Part shown: positions 1 to 6,028 of the stretch, one piece after another
Layout: each line of letters opens with the position of its first letter
Numbering within the stretch: position 1 is the stretch's first letter
Source: Chryseobacterium gleum
GTDB taxonomy: Bacteria > Bacteroidota > Bacteroidia > Flavobacteriales_C > GCA-002722245
Direction of reading: 5' to 3'
NCBI GenBank assembly: GCA_945903925.1
Contig: CAMDPJ010000145.1
Span: forward strand, 1-6,028
Length of the DNA stretch: 6,028 bases
Position numbers and translations under genes: made by a program
The notes under the pieces: model-generated
What the model was told of the DNA's origin: nothing
Databases searched by the model: none
Seen by the model: only the letters and a program-made list of their open reading frames with translations

Positions 1-1
1 G

Positions 2-766
2 AGAGGTAAAGGTCTTGTTGAAATTCCTCAAGACGTTGTTTTGTTGAAAGAACTGAGAATGGCAAGTTTCATGAAGAACAGTATTGTTGAAATAAATCCG
101 TCCTTATGTGAATTACGTCATTTAAAAGAATTGAATTTCCGACAAAATCAATTGACTCAGCTTCCTCAGGAAATGTCGCAATTGGTGGCCTTGGAGAGAT
201 TACAATTGGAAAAAAATAAAATACAAACCTTACCAGATAATTTCGGACAATTAAAAAATCTGCGAACATTACAGCTGGAAGAAAACAACTTGAGTGCTTT
301 CCCCACTGCCATTTGTCAATTAAGTGCTTTGAGAAGCTTTGTATTCGATCATAATAAGATTAGTGCTTTACCTAGCGATTTCGGACACCTAACCAATCTG
401 GTGTCTATTAATGCAGGCTATAATTTGATAGAGAGTTTACCAAGCTCTTTTTATGCTTTAAATCAATTAATTGAACTCAACTTGGAATACAATACAATAA
501 AATCTCTTAGTAAAGGGATCGGTAATCTAAAATCACTCAAAACCTTGGTTTTAACAGGCAATCAATTGGAAAGCTTGCCCGAGTCGGTTTGTAAACTTGA
601 AAATCTTGAGTTATTGACTCTTAGCGGTAATCCTATCACGCACTTGCCTAAAAACATTCACAAGCTTAAGAACCTAAAGTCACTTATTGCTCTGGATACA
701 AAGATGAGTGAACAGGAAAAAGAGCGCATAAAAAAAGCCCTTCCCGCCTGTAAAATCATGTTGTAG
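2..766 (+). CDS. Leucine-rich-repeat protein, 5'-truncated by window edge
   Basis: The reading frame is open to the left edge, so the true start lies outside the window; the visible part is about 254 residues and ends at TAG 764-766. It is almost entirely bacterial-type leucine-rich repeats with the 23-residue pattern LxxLxxLxLxxNxLxxLPxxxxx. Nine consecutive full repeats occupy bases 44-664 with no length variation, preceded by the end of another (GLVEIPQDV). The first full repeat is degenerate (MAS in place of the central LxL), and the seventh has LS where LP is usual. A half repeat and a charged tail (SEQEKERIKKALPACKIML) cap the C-terminus. LRR solenoids are usually protein-binding surfaces. 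No ligand, catalytic domain or membrane anchor is visible, and the missing N-terminus could contain a signal peptide or another domain. A terminator follows directly, so it is not part of the downstream operon. The LRR call is firm; the biological role is unknown. Confidence 0.95.
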   Translation, partial: RGKGLVEIPQDVVLLKELRMASFMKNSIVEINPSLCELRHLKELNFRQNQLTQLPQEMSQLVALERLQLEKNKIQTLPDNFGQLKNLRTLQLEENNLSAFPTAICQLSALRSFVFDHNKISALPSDFGHLTNLVSINAGYNLIESLPSSFYALNQLIELNLEYNTIKSLSKGIGNLKSLKTLVLTGNQLESLPESVCKLENLELLTLSGNPITHLPKNIHKLKNLKSLIALDTKMSEQEKERIKKALPACKIML

Positions 767-790
767 GCCCCCTCAATATCCCCTCTTAGC

Positions 791-819
791 AACCCGATAA
801 TTTGGATTATCGGGTTTTT
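791..819 (+). terminator. Rho-independent terminator of the LRR gene
   Basis: A perfect 10-bp stem, AACCCGATAA (791-800) and TTATCGGGTT (807-816), closes a 6-base loop TTTGGA. The stem runs into a T tract (815-819). It starts 24 bases after the LRR stop codon. The opposite strand has no T tract after the stem, so it should work mainly in the + direction. It separates the LRR gene from the downstream operon. Confidence 0.88.
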
Positions 820-882
820 GCTTGCGCCAACCTCATTTCTTGCCGTTCAGCGATTTTTTCAATAATTATCGAATTTCCTGCG

Positions 883-902
883 TATTTTGGTAGAGACCAA
901 AA
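883..902 (+). promoter_or_regulatory. Inverted repeat overlapping a weak promoter-like element
   Basis: TTTTGGT (885-891) and ACCAAAA (896-902) form a perfect 7-bp dyad around AGAG, ending 9 bases before the TTG start at 912. The left arm overlaps TATTTTG (883-889), one base short of the Bacteroidota -7 consensus TAnnTTTG. No convincing -33 TTG box lies at the right distance. After the terminator at 791-819 some promoter is needed between 820 and 911, and this is the best candidate seen. It could be an operator over a promoter, a leader hairpin, or chance, since several 7-bp inverted repeats are expected in 6 kb. Confidence 0.3.
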
Positions 903-911
903 CAAAGTAAA

Positions 912-3900
912 TTGACCAACCAGTTTGACATATTGCGCATTAAACTCGATGCCTTTATAAGGAAGTTCTATAAAAATGAACTTCTGAAGGGGGCTTTGTA
1001 TTCTGCAATTATTCTTTCCTCCTTCTTCATGTTTTCTATTATTTTAGAGTATTTCGGAAGATTTGATATTGTTGTTCGTACGGCCATTTTTTACACTTTG
1101 GTGTTGGTGTTTATGGCTGTGGTGGGCAGATATTTTGTTTTACCGCTTTTGCGTTTATACAAGATTGGAAAAACAATTTCTTACGAGGATTCAGCAAAAA
1201 TTTTAGGAGCACATTTTTCTCAAATTGATGATAAATTGTTAAATGTTCTTCAACTTCAAGACATATGTCAGTCGGATAACGAATTGCTTTTGGCTTCCAT
1301 CAATCAAAAGGTAAATGAACTTAAGCCCGTGTCTTTTGTTTCTGCTATCAATTTGAGAGAAAATGTGAAATTCGCTAAGTATGCTTTAATCATTTTTATT
1401 TCGTTTTCTTTCAGCTGGTTTGCTTTTCCAGAGGTAGTGAAAGAAAGCGCGCAAAGAATTTTGCATCCTAAAACAGAATATGCTCTGCCTCTCCCCTACC
1501 AGTTTTTAATTGAAAATAAAGACTTGAAAGTAGCTCAAAATGAAGATTTTCTTTTGGAGGTTAAAGTGAAAGGTGATGTTTTGCCAGAAGAGGTTTTTGT
1601 GGAAATTGGTGACGAACGATTCAAGCTACAAAAGAAAGACAAACTGCATTATTCCTATTTGTTTAAAAACGTAAATCAGAATGTTGATTTTGTGCTTTCT
1701 ACCGAAGAATTATCTTCTTCAAAATTCTCATTAGAAGCATTGCCTAAAGCTACAATTGCTGGTTTGTCTATTAAATTGTCTTTTCCTGCTTATTTGCGCA
1801 AAGCATCGGAAACCGTTAAGAATACGGGCGATTTATTTATTCCCGAAGGCACAAAAGTAGAATGGACGATTTACGCTAAAAACACAGAGCAATTGTTGCT
1901 GAAAGTGCAAGATTCAGTGTATAAAACATCGTTTTTGGGCGGTGTTTATTCTTTACGAAAAACCATTTTTAATAGTACCCATTATTCTTTGTTGGCGTCT
2001 AACTCAAAACTATCGATGCCCAATGTGGCTAACTATTTCATTAATGTTCAAAAAGATGCTTATCCAGAAATTGGGGTAGAGAATATTAAAGATTCAACAC
2101 AGGCGACACTGTTGTTGGCCAGAGGTGAAGTAACCGATGACTATGGCGTTTCAAAGCTGACTTTCAACTACAGAAAAACCGACGGAAAATCGTTAAAAGA
2201 GGCAGATTTTAAAGTCAAAAACGTGGCTACTGATCCTTCTGCTTTGCAACAAAAATTCAATTATTTTCTCGATGTAAAAGATATAGATTTGAAGAATGGA
2301 GAATCGTTAGAATACTTTTTTGAAGTGTGGGATAACGATGGGGTAAACGGACACAAATCGGTTAAAACCAAGATGGAGAGTTTTAGATTGCCAGGCGAGC
2401 GTGAGATTCAAGAAAACATGGAGAAGGCGCAGAATAGCGTTGCCAATCAGCTAAAAGATGCCGCCAGCGAAGCCGATAAATTGCAAAAGGAATATGAGCA
2501 AATTCGCAAGGAATTGTTGCCAAAGAAAAATTTAGATTGGGCCGACAAAAAGAAACTGAAAGATTTTTTAAAGAAGCAAAACGATTTTGCCAATAAGGTG
2601 GAGAATTTGAAAAAGCAAAATCAAACCTTAAACGAACAAAAGGAAGATGTTTTGCAGCCTACAGAAGATTTGTTAAAAAAGCAAGATCAGTTGCAAGATT
2701 TGATGGATAAATTGTTGCCTCAAGAGATGAAGGAACAATACAAAGATTTGGAAAAATTGTTGGATCAAATGTCGAAAGAAAAGACGGAAGAGTTGCTTGA
2801 GAAAATCAATTTAAACAACAAAGAATTGGAGAAAGATTTGGATCGAACTTTAGAGTTGTTTAAGCAAATGGAATTTGAAGAAAAATTGGAGAGCACAATT
2901 AAAAATTTAGAGAAATTAGCGAAAGAACAAAAAGAACTTTCAGAAAAAACCAAGGAGGCGAGCAAGAAAGATCAAGAAGAATTAAAGCAGAAACAATACG
3001 AGTTGAACAAAAAGTTTGATGATATTAAAAAAGACATGGAAGATTTGAAAGAGAAGAATTCTAAAATGGAATTTCCTCGTGAATTTAAGGATCCCGAACA
3101 ACAAAAGAACGATGCGCAAAAGGAGATGAACAAAGCATCTGAAAACTTGGAGCAAAAACAGAATAAATCGGCAGCTGAAAATCAGAAAAACGCAGCCGAA
3201 AAGATGGAAGAAATGGCTGAGCAAATGGCCCAAATGAAGAAGAAGGCCGAAGAGAAAAAGCAATCGGAAGACATGAATGCCTTGCGTCAGATTTTAGAAA
3301 ATCTATTGTATCTCTCATTCGAACAAGAAAAGCTGATGAATCAGTTTAAGCAAACCACCATTAAAGACCCTAATTACGTGCAGTTGGTAAAGAGACAAAA
3401 TGAATTGAAATCGGATGCAAAAATTATTGAGGATTCTCTTTTCGCTTTAAGTAAAAGACAGGTTCAGTTGAAATCTGTGGTGAACAAAGAGATTGGGGCC
3501 ATTAATCAGAATTTGAAGGAATCTATTCAGTTTTTGGGTGAGCGTCAAACTCATTTGGCGAACGAGAAACAGCGCTATGTGATGACTTCTGTAAACAACT
3601 TGGCCTTGATGCTCGATGAGAGTTTGCAGCAGATGCAGCAACAGGCAGCACAGAAAAAATTTGGCAATCAAAATTGCAATAAACCGGGGAGTGGTCCGCC
3701 AGATATTTCTGATTTGAAGAAATTGCAAGAGCAACTAAATAAGCAGTTGAAGGAAATGAAAGACGGTGAAAATGAGGGAGGTAAATCGGGCAACAAAGGA
3801 AGCAATGGTGAGTCGGGAGACAAGAAAAAGTTGGCGAAAATGGCGGCGCAGCAGTCGGCTATTCGACAATATATGCAAGAGATGGGCAAGCAGTTGGAGA

Positions 3901-4250
3901 AAGAAGGAAAAGGCGTGAGTGGAAGTGGTTTTGATAAGTTGAATGAATTGATGAAAAATACAGAAAAGGATATTGTTAACAATAAAGTTAGTACAGAAAC
4001 TATTCAGCGCCAAAAGGAGATATTAACCCGATTGTTGGCAGCCGAGAAAGCTATTAAAGAGAGAGAATACGACAAAGAGCGCAAAGCAAACGAAGGAAAA
4101 GATTCTGATAAGCGTAACCAAAACACAATAAAAGAGTTTCAATGGAACAAGAAGGAAGAGGATGAGGTACTGAAAGCAGTTCCTCCAGGGCTAAATATGT
4201 TTTATAAAAAGAAGGCGAACGAGTACTTCAATACTCCAAACGACAAGTAA
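912..4250 (+). CDS. DUF4175-like large membrane-anchored coiled-coil protein
   Basis: This 1112-residue protein resembles the long DUF4175 proteins of Bacteroidota, whose function is not known. A basic N-terminus precedes hydrophobic helices at about residues 27-47 and 55-80, then a 75-residue polar stretch and a third helix at about 156-173. By the positive-inside rule this puts the N-terminus in the cytoplasm and residues 174-1112 in the periplasm. Residues 190-490 look beta-rich and Ig-like. Residues 495-785 are rich in K, E and Q with heptad-like leucines, a long coiled coil. A more ordered helical segment follows at about 788-910 (including LRQILENLLYLSFEQEKLM), then Gly/Ser-rich linkers near 918-928 and 953-972 and a charged C-terminus. 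TTG at 912 is chosen because a stop (TAG 891-893) precedes it, no in-frame ATG lies between, and the next Met (residue 40) would cut the first membrane helix. It is followed 3 bases later by the ATPase gene. Family assignment is from memory of architecture and synteny. Confidence 0.88.
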   Translation: MTNQFDILRIKLDAFIRKFYKNELLKGALYSAIILSSFFMFSIILEYFGRFDIVVRTAIFYTLVLVFMAVVGRYFVLPLLRLYKIGKTISYEDSAKILGAHFSQIDDKLLNVLQLQDICQSDNELLLASINQKVNELKPVSFVSAINLRENVKFAKYALIIFISFSFSWFAFPEVVKESAQRILHPKTEYALPLPYQFLIENKDLKVAQNEDFLLEVKVKGDVLPEEVFVEIGDERFKLQKKDKLHYSYLFKNVNQNVDFVLSTEELSSSKFSLEALPKATIAGLSIKLSFPAYLRKASETVKNTGDLFIPEGTKVEWTIYAKNTEQLLLKVQDSVYKTSFLGGVYSLRKTIFNSTHYSLLASNSKLSMPNVANYFINVQKDAYPEIGVENIKDSTQATLLLARGEVTDDYGVSKLTFNYRKTDGKSLKEADFKVKNVATDPSALQQKFNYFLDVKDIDLKNGESLEYFFEVWDNDGVNGHKSVKTKMESFRLPGEREIQENMEKAQNSVANQLKDAASEADKLQKEYEQIRKELLPKKNLDWADKKKLKDFLKKQNDFANKVENLKKQNQTLNEQKEDVLQPTEDLLKKQDQLQDLMDKLLPQEMKEQYKDLEKLLDQMSKEKTEELLEKINLNNKELEKDLDRTLELFKQMEFEEKLESTIKNLEKLAKEQKELSEKTKEASKKDQEELKQKQYELNKKFDDIKKDMEDLKEKNSKMEFPREFKDPEQQKNDAQKEMNKASENLEQKQNKSAAENQKNAAEKMEEMAEQMAQMKKKAEEKKQSEDMNALRQILENLLYLSFEQEKLMNQFKQTTIKDPNYVQLVKRQNELKSDAKIIEDSLFALSKRQVQLKSVVNKEIGAINQNLKESIQFLGERQTHLANEKQRYVMTSVNNLALMLDESLQQMQQQAAQKKFGNQNCNKPGSGPPDISDLKKLQEQLNKQLKEMKDGENEGGKSGNKGSNGESGDKKKLAKMAAQQSAIRQYMQEMGKQLEKEGKGVSGSGFDKLNELMKNTEKDIVNNKVSTETIQRQKEILTRLLAAEKAIKEREYDKERKANEGKDSDKRNQNTIKEFQWNKKEEDEVLKAVPPGLNMFYKKKANEYFNTPNDK

Positions 4251-4253
4251 AAA

Positions 4254-4664
4254 ATGGTACAACAACTCTCATTTTCCTCTAAATCGGAAAACTTAAACTT
4301 AGTAGAGAAGCTCATTGATGATGTGTGTGCGAAGAATAATGTGAACGACTACTACTACGGGAATATATTGATTGCTATTACGGAAGCTGTAAACAATGCC
4401 ATTCACCACGGTAATAAGTCAAATCCTGATAAATCGGTAAGCGTGCAGTATAACTCAAAAGGAGATATATTGTTTTTTACAATTGAAGACGAAGGTGCGG
4501 GTTTCGATTTCGATAATCTTCCCGACCCTACTGATCCGAAAAACATTGAAAAGCCTCATGGAAGAGGTGTTTTTTTGATGAAAAACCTCTGTGATAAAAT
4601 CGATTTCTTTGACGGCGGCAGTAAGGTAAAGATAGAATTCAATGTGGGCAAGAAACCTGAATAA
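4254..4664 (+). CDS. Stand-alone GHKL ATP-binding protein, RsbW/SpoIIAB-like
   Basis: A 136-residue protein consisting of a single HATPase_c-type fold. The N box is EAVNNAIHHGNK, with E44, N47 and N48 as expected for Mg-ATP coordination. The G1 box is DEGAGFD (79-85), and the G2 box is GRGVFLMKNL (103-112), preceded by a short ATP-lid region. There is no His-containing dimerisation domain, receiver or membrane segment, so it is not a classical sensor histidine kinase. Size and motifs fit the anti-sigma-factor/switch serine-kinase group (RsbW, SpoIIAB), which bind a sigma factor and phosphorylate a STAS-domain anti-anti-sigma. No such partner is encoded in this window, so the target is unknown. 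The start ATG lies 3 bases after the preceding stop, with A-rich sequence and no Shine-Dalgarno motif. The stop overlaps the ybeY start by one base (TAATG), suggesting translational coupling. The fold is certain on motifs; an anti-sigma role is inference. Confidence 0.93.
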   Translation: MVQQLSFSSKSENLNLVEKLIDDVCAKNNVNDYYYGNILIAITEAVNNAIHHGNKSNPDKSVSVQYNSKGDILFFTIEDEGAGFDFDNLPDPTDPKNIEKPHGRGVFLMKNLCDKIDFFDGGSKVKIEFNVGKKPE

Positions 4665-5086
4665 TGCAAAAAATTACGTTTAATTTTGAAGACCTTTCCC
4701 CCTTTTTAAAAAATAGGGGGAATCTTCGTTTATGGCTTCAAGCTTCGGCGAAAAAGGAGAAACAAAAAATACACGCAATTAACTATATTTTTTGTTCCGA
4801 CAAGAATTTGTTGTCTATCAATAAGCAGTACTTGAATCACAATTATTTTACTGATGTGATTACCTTTCAATACGATGATAATGAGGGTATTTCGGGAGAT
4901 ATTTTTATTAGTTACGACAGAATAAAAGAAAACGCAAAAGAATTCAATCAAACCGTAAGCAATGAATTGCACCGTGTAATGGTGCATGGCTTACTTCACC
5001 TTTTAGGTTACGAAGACAAAAATACTGAACAACAGAAGGTTATGAAAAGCAAAGAAGATTTTTATTTATCTTTGAGGACTTTTTAA
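4664..5086 (+). CDS. ybeY: YbeY, rRNA-maturation endoribonuclease
   Basis: A 140-residue member of the UPF0054/YbeY family, single-strand metalloendoribonucleases needed for 16S rRNA 3'-end maturation and late ribosome quality control in the cytoplasm. Recognisable blocks are IFCSDKNLLSINKQYLNHNYFTDVITF (from residue 42; split as IFCSD at 42-46 and TDVITF at 63-68), GDIFIS (78-83) and the metal site HGLLHLLGYEDK (108-119). Metal ligands would be H108, H112 and D118. The usual third residue is His (H-x3-H-x5-H), so Asp here is a substitution, one I recall as common in Bacteroidota. The RxxDxPTDVLSF segment of E. coli-type YbeY is shortened to YFTDVITF and lacks the conserved Arg. The ATG overlaps the stop of the ATPase gene by one base, and mnmG starts 6 bases downstream. 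Length is normal for the family and nothing suggests decay. Family identity is very secure. Confidence 0.96.
   Translation: MQKITFNFEDLSPFLKNRGNLRLWLQASAKKEKQKIHAINYIFCSDKNLLSINKQYLNHNYFTDVITFQYDDNEGISGDIFISYDRIKENAKEFNQTVSNELHRVMVHGLLHLLGYEDKNTEQQKVMKSKEDFYLSLRTF
4696..4722 (+). repeat. GC-capped hairpin in the early ybeY coding region
   Basis: TTCCCCC (4696-4702) pairs perfectly with GGGGGAA (4716-4722). The inner bases TTTTTAAAAAATA can extend the stem by about four A-T pairs around one bulged T. It falls at codons 11-20 of ybeY, about 30 bases after the ATG, and includes the adjacent AGG and GGG codons. Runs of C and G stand out in this AT-rich sequence. It could slow early elongation or limit expression of the coupled gene, but it may simply reflect the encoded residues SPFLKNRGN. 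Confidence 0.4.
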
Positions 5087-5092
5087 AAAATT

Positions 5093-6028
5093 ATGGAAAA
5101 CTCTTACGACGTAATTGTGGTGGGCGGTGGTCATGCCGGTTGTGAAGCAGCCCATGCTGCTGCAAGAATTGGTTCAAAGGTGTTGTTGATTACCATGAAC
5201 ATGAATACCATTGCGCAAATGAGTTGCAATCCGGCCATGGGCGGAATTTCTAAAGGTCAGATCGTGAGGGAGATAGATGCTCTTGGGGGCATGTCGGGTA
5301 TCGTTACCGATGAAACCATGATTCAATTTAAAATGCTAAGTCGTTCTAAAGGACCTGCGATGTGGAGTCCAAGAGCGCAGAGTGATAGAATGCGTTTTGC
5401 TGAAAGCTGGAGATTGAAGTTAGAACAAAATGAAAACGTTTCTTTTTGGCAAGACATGGCCAATGGTGTAGATGTGAAAGACGGCAAAGTGGTGGGTGTT
5501 AAAACGCAATTGGGAATGTACTTTAAATGTAAATCGTTGGTGCTTACCAACGGAACATTTCTGAATGGGATTATCCATATTGGCGAAAAGAATTTTGGTG
5601 GAGGAAGAACAGCAGAGAGAGCGGCTACGGGCTTAACCGAAAGTTTAATTGGTTTCGGTTTTGAAAGTGGTAGAATGAAAACGGGAACACCTCCTCGCGT
5701 AGATGGAAGATCATTAGATTATTCATTGATGGAGGTTCAGCCTGGAGATGTAAATCCATCCAAATTTTCATACAAGGATACTTCGAGGTTAACTAGCCAA
5801 AGAGATTGTTACCTTACTTATACCAATGAGGTGGTTCATGATATTTTGAGAACAGGATTTAGTAAGTCGCCAATGTTTCAAGGAAGAATTCAAGGATTAG
5901 GCCCAAGGTATTGTCCGTCTATTGAAGATAAAATTACCCGATTTGCCGAAAGAGATAGACACCAAATATTTGTTGAGCCAGAAGGTTGGAATACTGTGGA
6001 AGTATACGTGAATGGATTTAGCACTTCG
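5093..6028 (+). CDS. mnmG: MnmG (GidA), tRNA wobble-uridine modification enzyme, 3'-truncated
   Basis: The frame runs open to the window end, giving the first 312 residues of a protein normally about 620-630 long. MnmG is an FAD enzyme that works with the GTPase MnmE to put aminomethyl or carboxymethylaminomethyl groups on C5 of U34 in tRNAs such as those for Lys, Glu, Gln, Leu and Arg. The FAD dinucleotide-binding loop is GGGHAGCEAA (11-20), with E18. Further family blocks are MSCNPAMGGISKGQIVRE (43-60), SKGPAMWSPRAQ, GGGRTAERAA (169-178), GRMKTGTPPR (193-202) and GPRYCPSIEDK with C274. C45 and C274 match the two conserved cysteines (C47 and C277 in E. coli). The C-terminal tRNA/MnmE-binding region lies beyond the window. 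The ATG is 6 bases after the ybeY stop in an A/T-rich context with no Shine-Dalgarno motif. No missing key residue was seen in the visible half. Confidence 0.97.
   Translation, partial: MENSYDVIVVGGGHAGCEAAHAAARIGSKVLLITMNMNTIAQMSCNPAMGGISKGQIVREIDALGGMSGIVTDETMIQFKMLSRSKGPAMWSPRAQSDRMRFAESWRLKLEQNENVSFWQDMANGVDVKDGKVVGVKTQLGMYFKCKSLVLTNGTFLNGIIHIGEKNFGGGRTAERAATGLTESLIGFGFESGRMKTGTPPRVDGRSLDYSLMEVQPGDVNPSKFSYKDTSRLTSQRDCYLTYTNEVVHDILRTGFSKSPMFQGRIQGLGPRYCPSIEDKITRFAERDRHQIFVEPEGWNTVEVYVNGFSTS

Noticed and set aside
69..269. Reverse-strand open frame opposite the LRR gene
   Set aside because: It lies wholly within the leucine-rich-repeat coding region and its translation has no recognisable motif.
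820..880. Search for a full -33/-7 Bacteroidota promoter or a small gene between the terminator and the operon
   Set aside because: No TTG box at suitable spacing to a TAnnTTTG element and no plausible short coding sequence was found.
962..984. Inverted repeat GAAGTTC ... GAACTTC early in the DUF4175-like gene
   Set aside because: It is a perfect 7-bp stem but with a 9-base AT-rich loop inside coding sequence; repeats of this quality are expected several times by chance in 6 kb.
2765..4013. Several overlapping reverse-strand open frames of 66-104 codons opposite the coiled-coil gene
   Set aside because: They mirror low-complexity Lys/Glu/Gln codons, giving Phe/Leu/Ser-rich translations with no family resemblance, and they overlap a well-supported gene.
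4705..4711. Possible -1 ribosomal slippery heptamer T TTA AAA in ybeY
   Set aside because: The register fits, but the hairpin overlaps the site instead of following it, and the -1 frame meets a TAG at 4714-4716 at once, so no useful product would result.
4730..4987. Reverse-strand open frame opposite ybeY
   Set aside because: It is a shadow of a conserved gene, with no start context or family signal.
5323..5550. Reverse-strand open frame opposite mnmG
   Set aside because: It is a shadow of the conserved MnmG coding sequence.

Overview
The window is AT-rich and looks like a chromosomal segment of a member of the Bacteroidota, probably near the Flavobacteriales or a related order. The evidence is a long DUF4175-type membrane/coiled-coil protein, a stand-alone GHKL ATPase, a Bacteroidota-style YbeY and MnmG in one tight run. 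Start codons are preceded by A-rich stretches rather than Shine-Dalgarno sequences. The lineage call rests on recalled family and synteny patterns, not on a database search. All genes are on the + strand.

Layout. (1) Bases 2-766 hold the 3' part of a leucine-rich-repeat protein whose start lies upstream of the window. It is closed by a strong intrinsic terminator at 791-819. (2) A short intergenic gap (820-911) carries an 18-base inverted repeat just before the next gene. (3) From 912 to the window end runs a compact four-gene block: a 1112-residue DUF4175-like protein with a TTG start, a 136-residue RsbW/SpoIIAB-like GHKL ATPase, ybeY, and the first half of mnmG. Junctions are 3 bases, a 1-base overlap and 6 bases, so co-transcription is likely. 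There is no gene-free stretch above 300 bases.

How the genes may fit together. YbeY (rRNA maturation and quality control) and MnmG (tRNA wobble-uridine modification) are both translation-apparatus genes. They sit behind a GHKL ATPase of the anti-sigma/switch-kinase type and a large inner-membrane protein predicted to place about 940 residues, much of it coiled coil, in the periplasm. A functional tie between the envelope protein and the RNA-processing genes is only inferred from linkage.

No mobile element, CRISPR array, tRNA or rRNA was seen. The most interesting parts are the uncharacterised DUF4175-like protein with its adjacent ATPase, and the non-canonical metal-site and Arg-loop motifs of YbeY.
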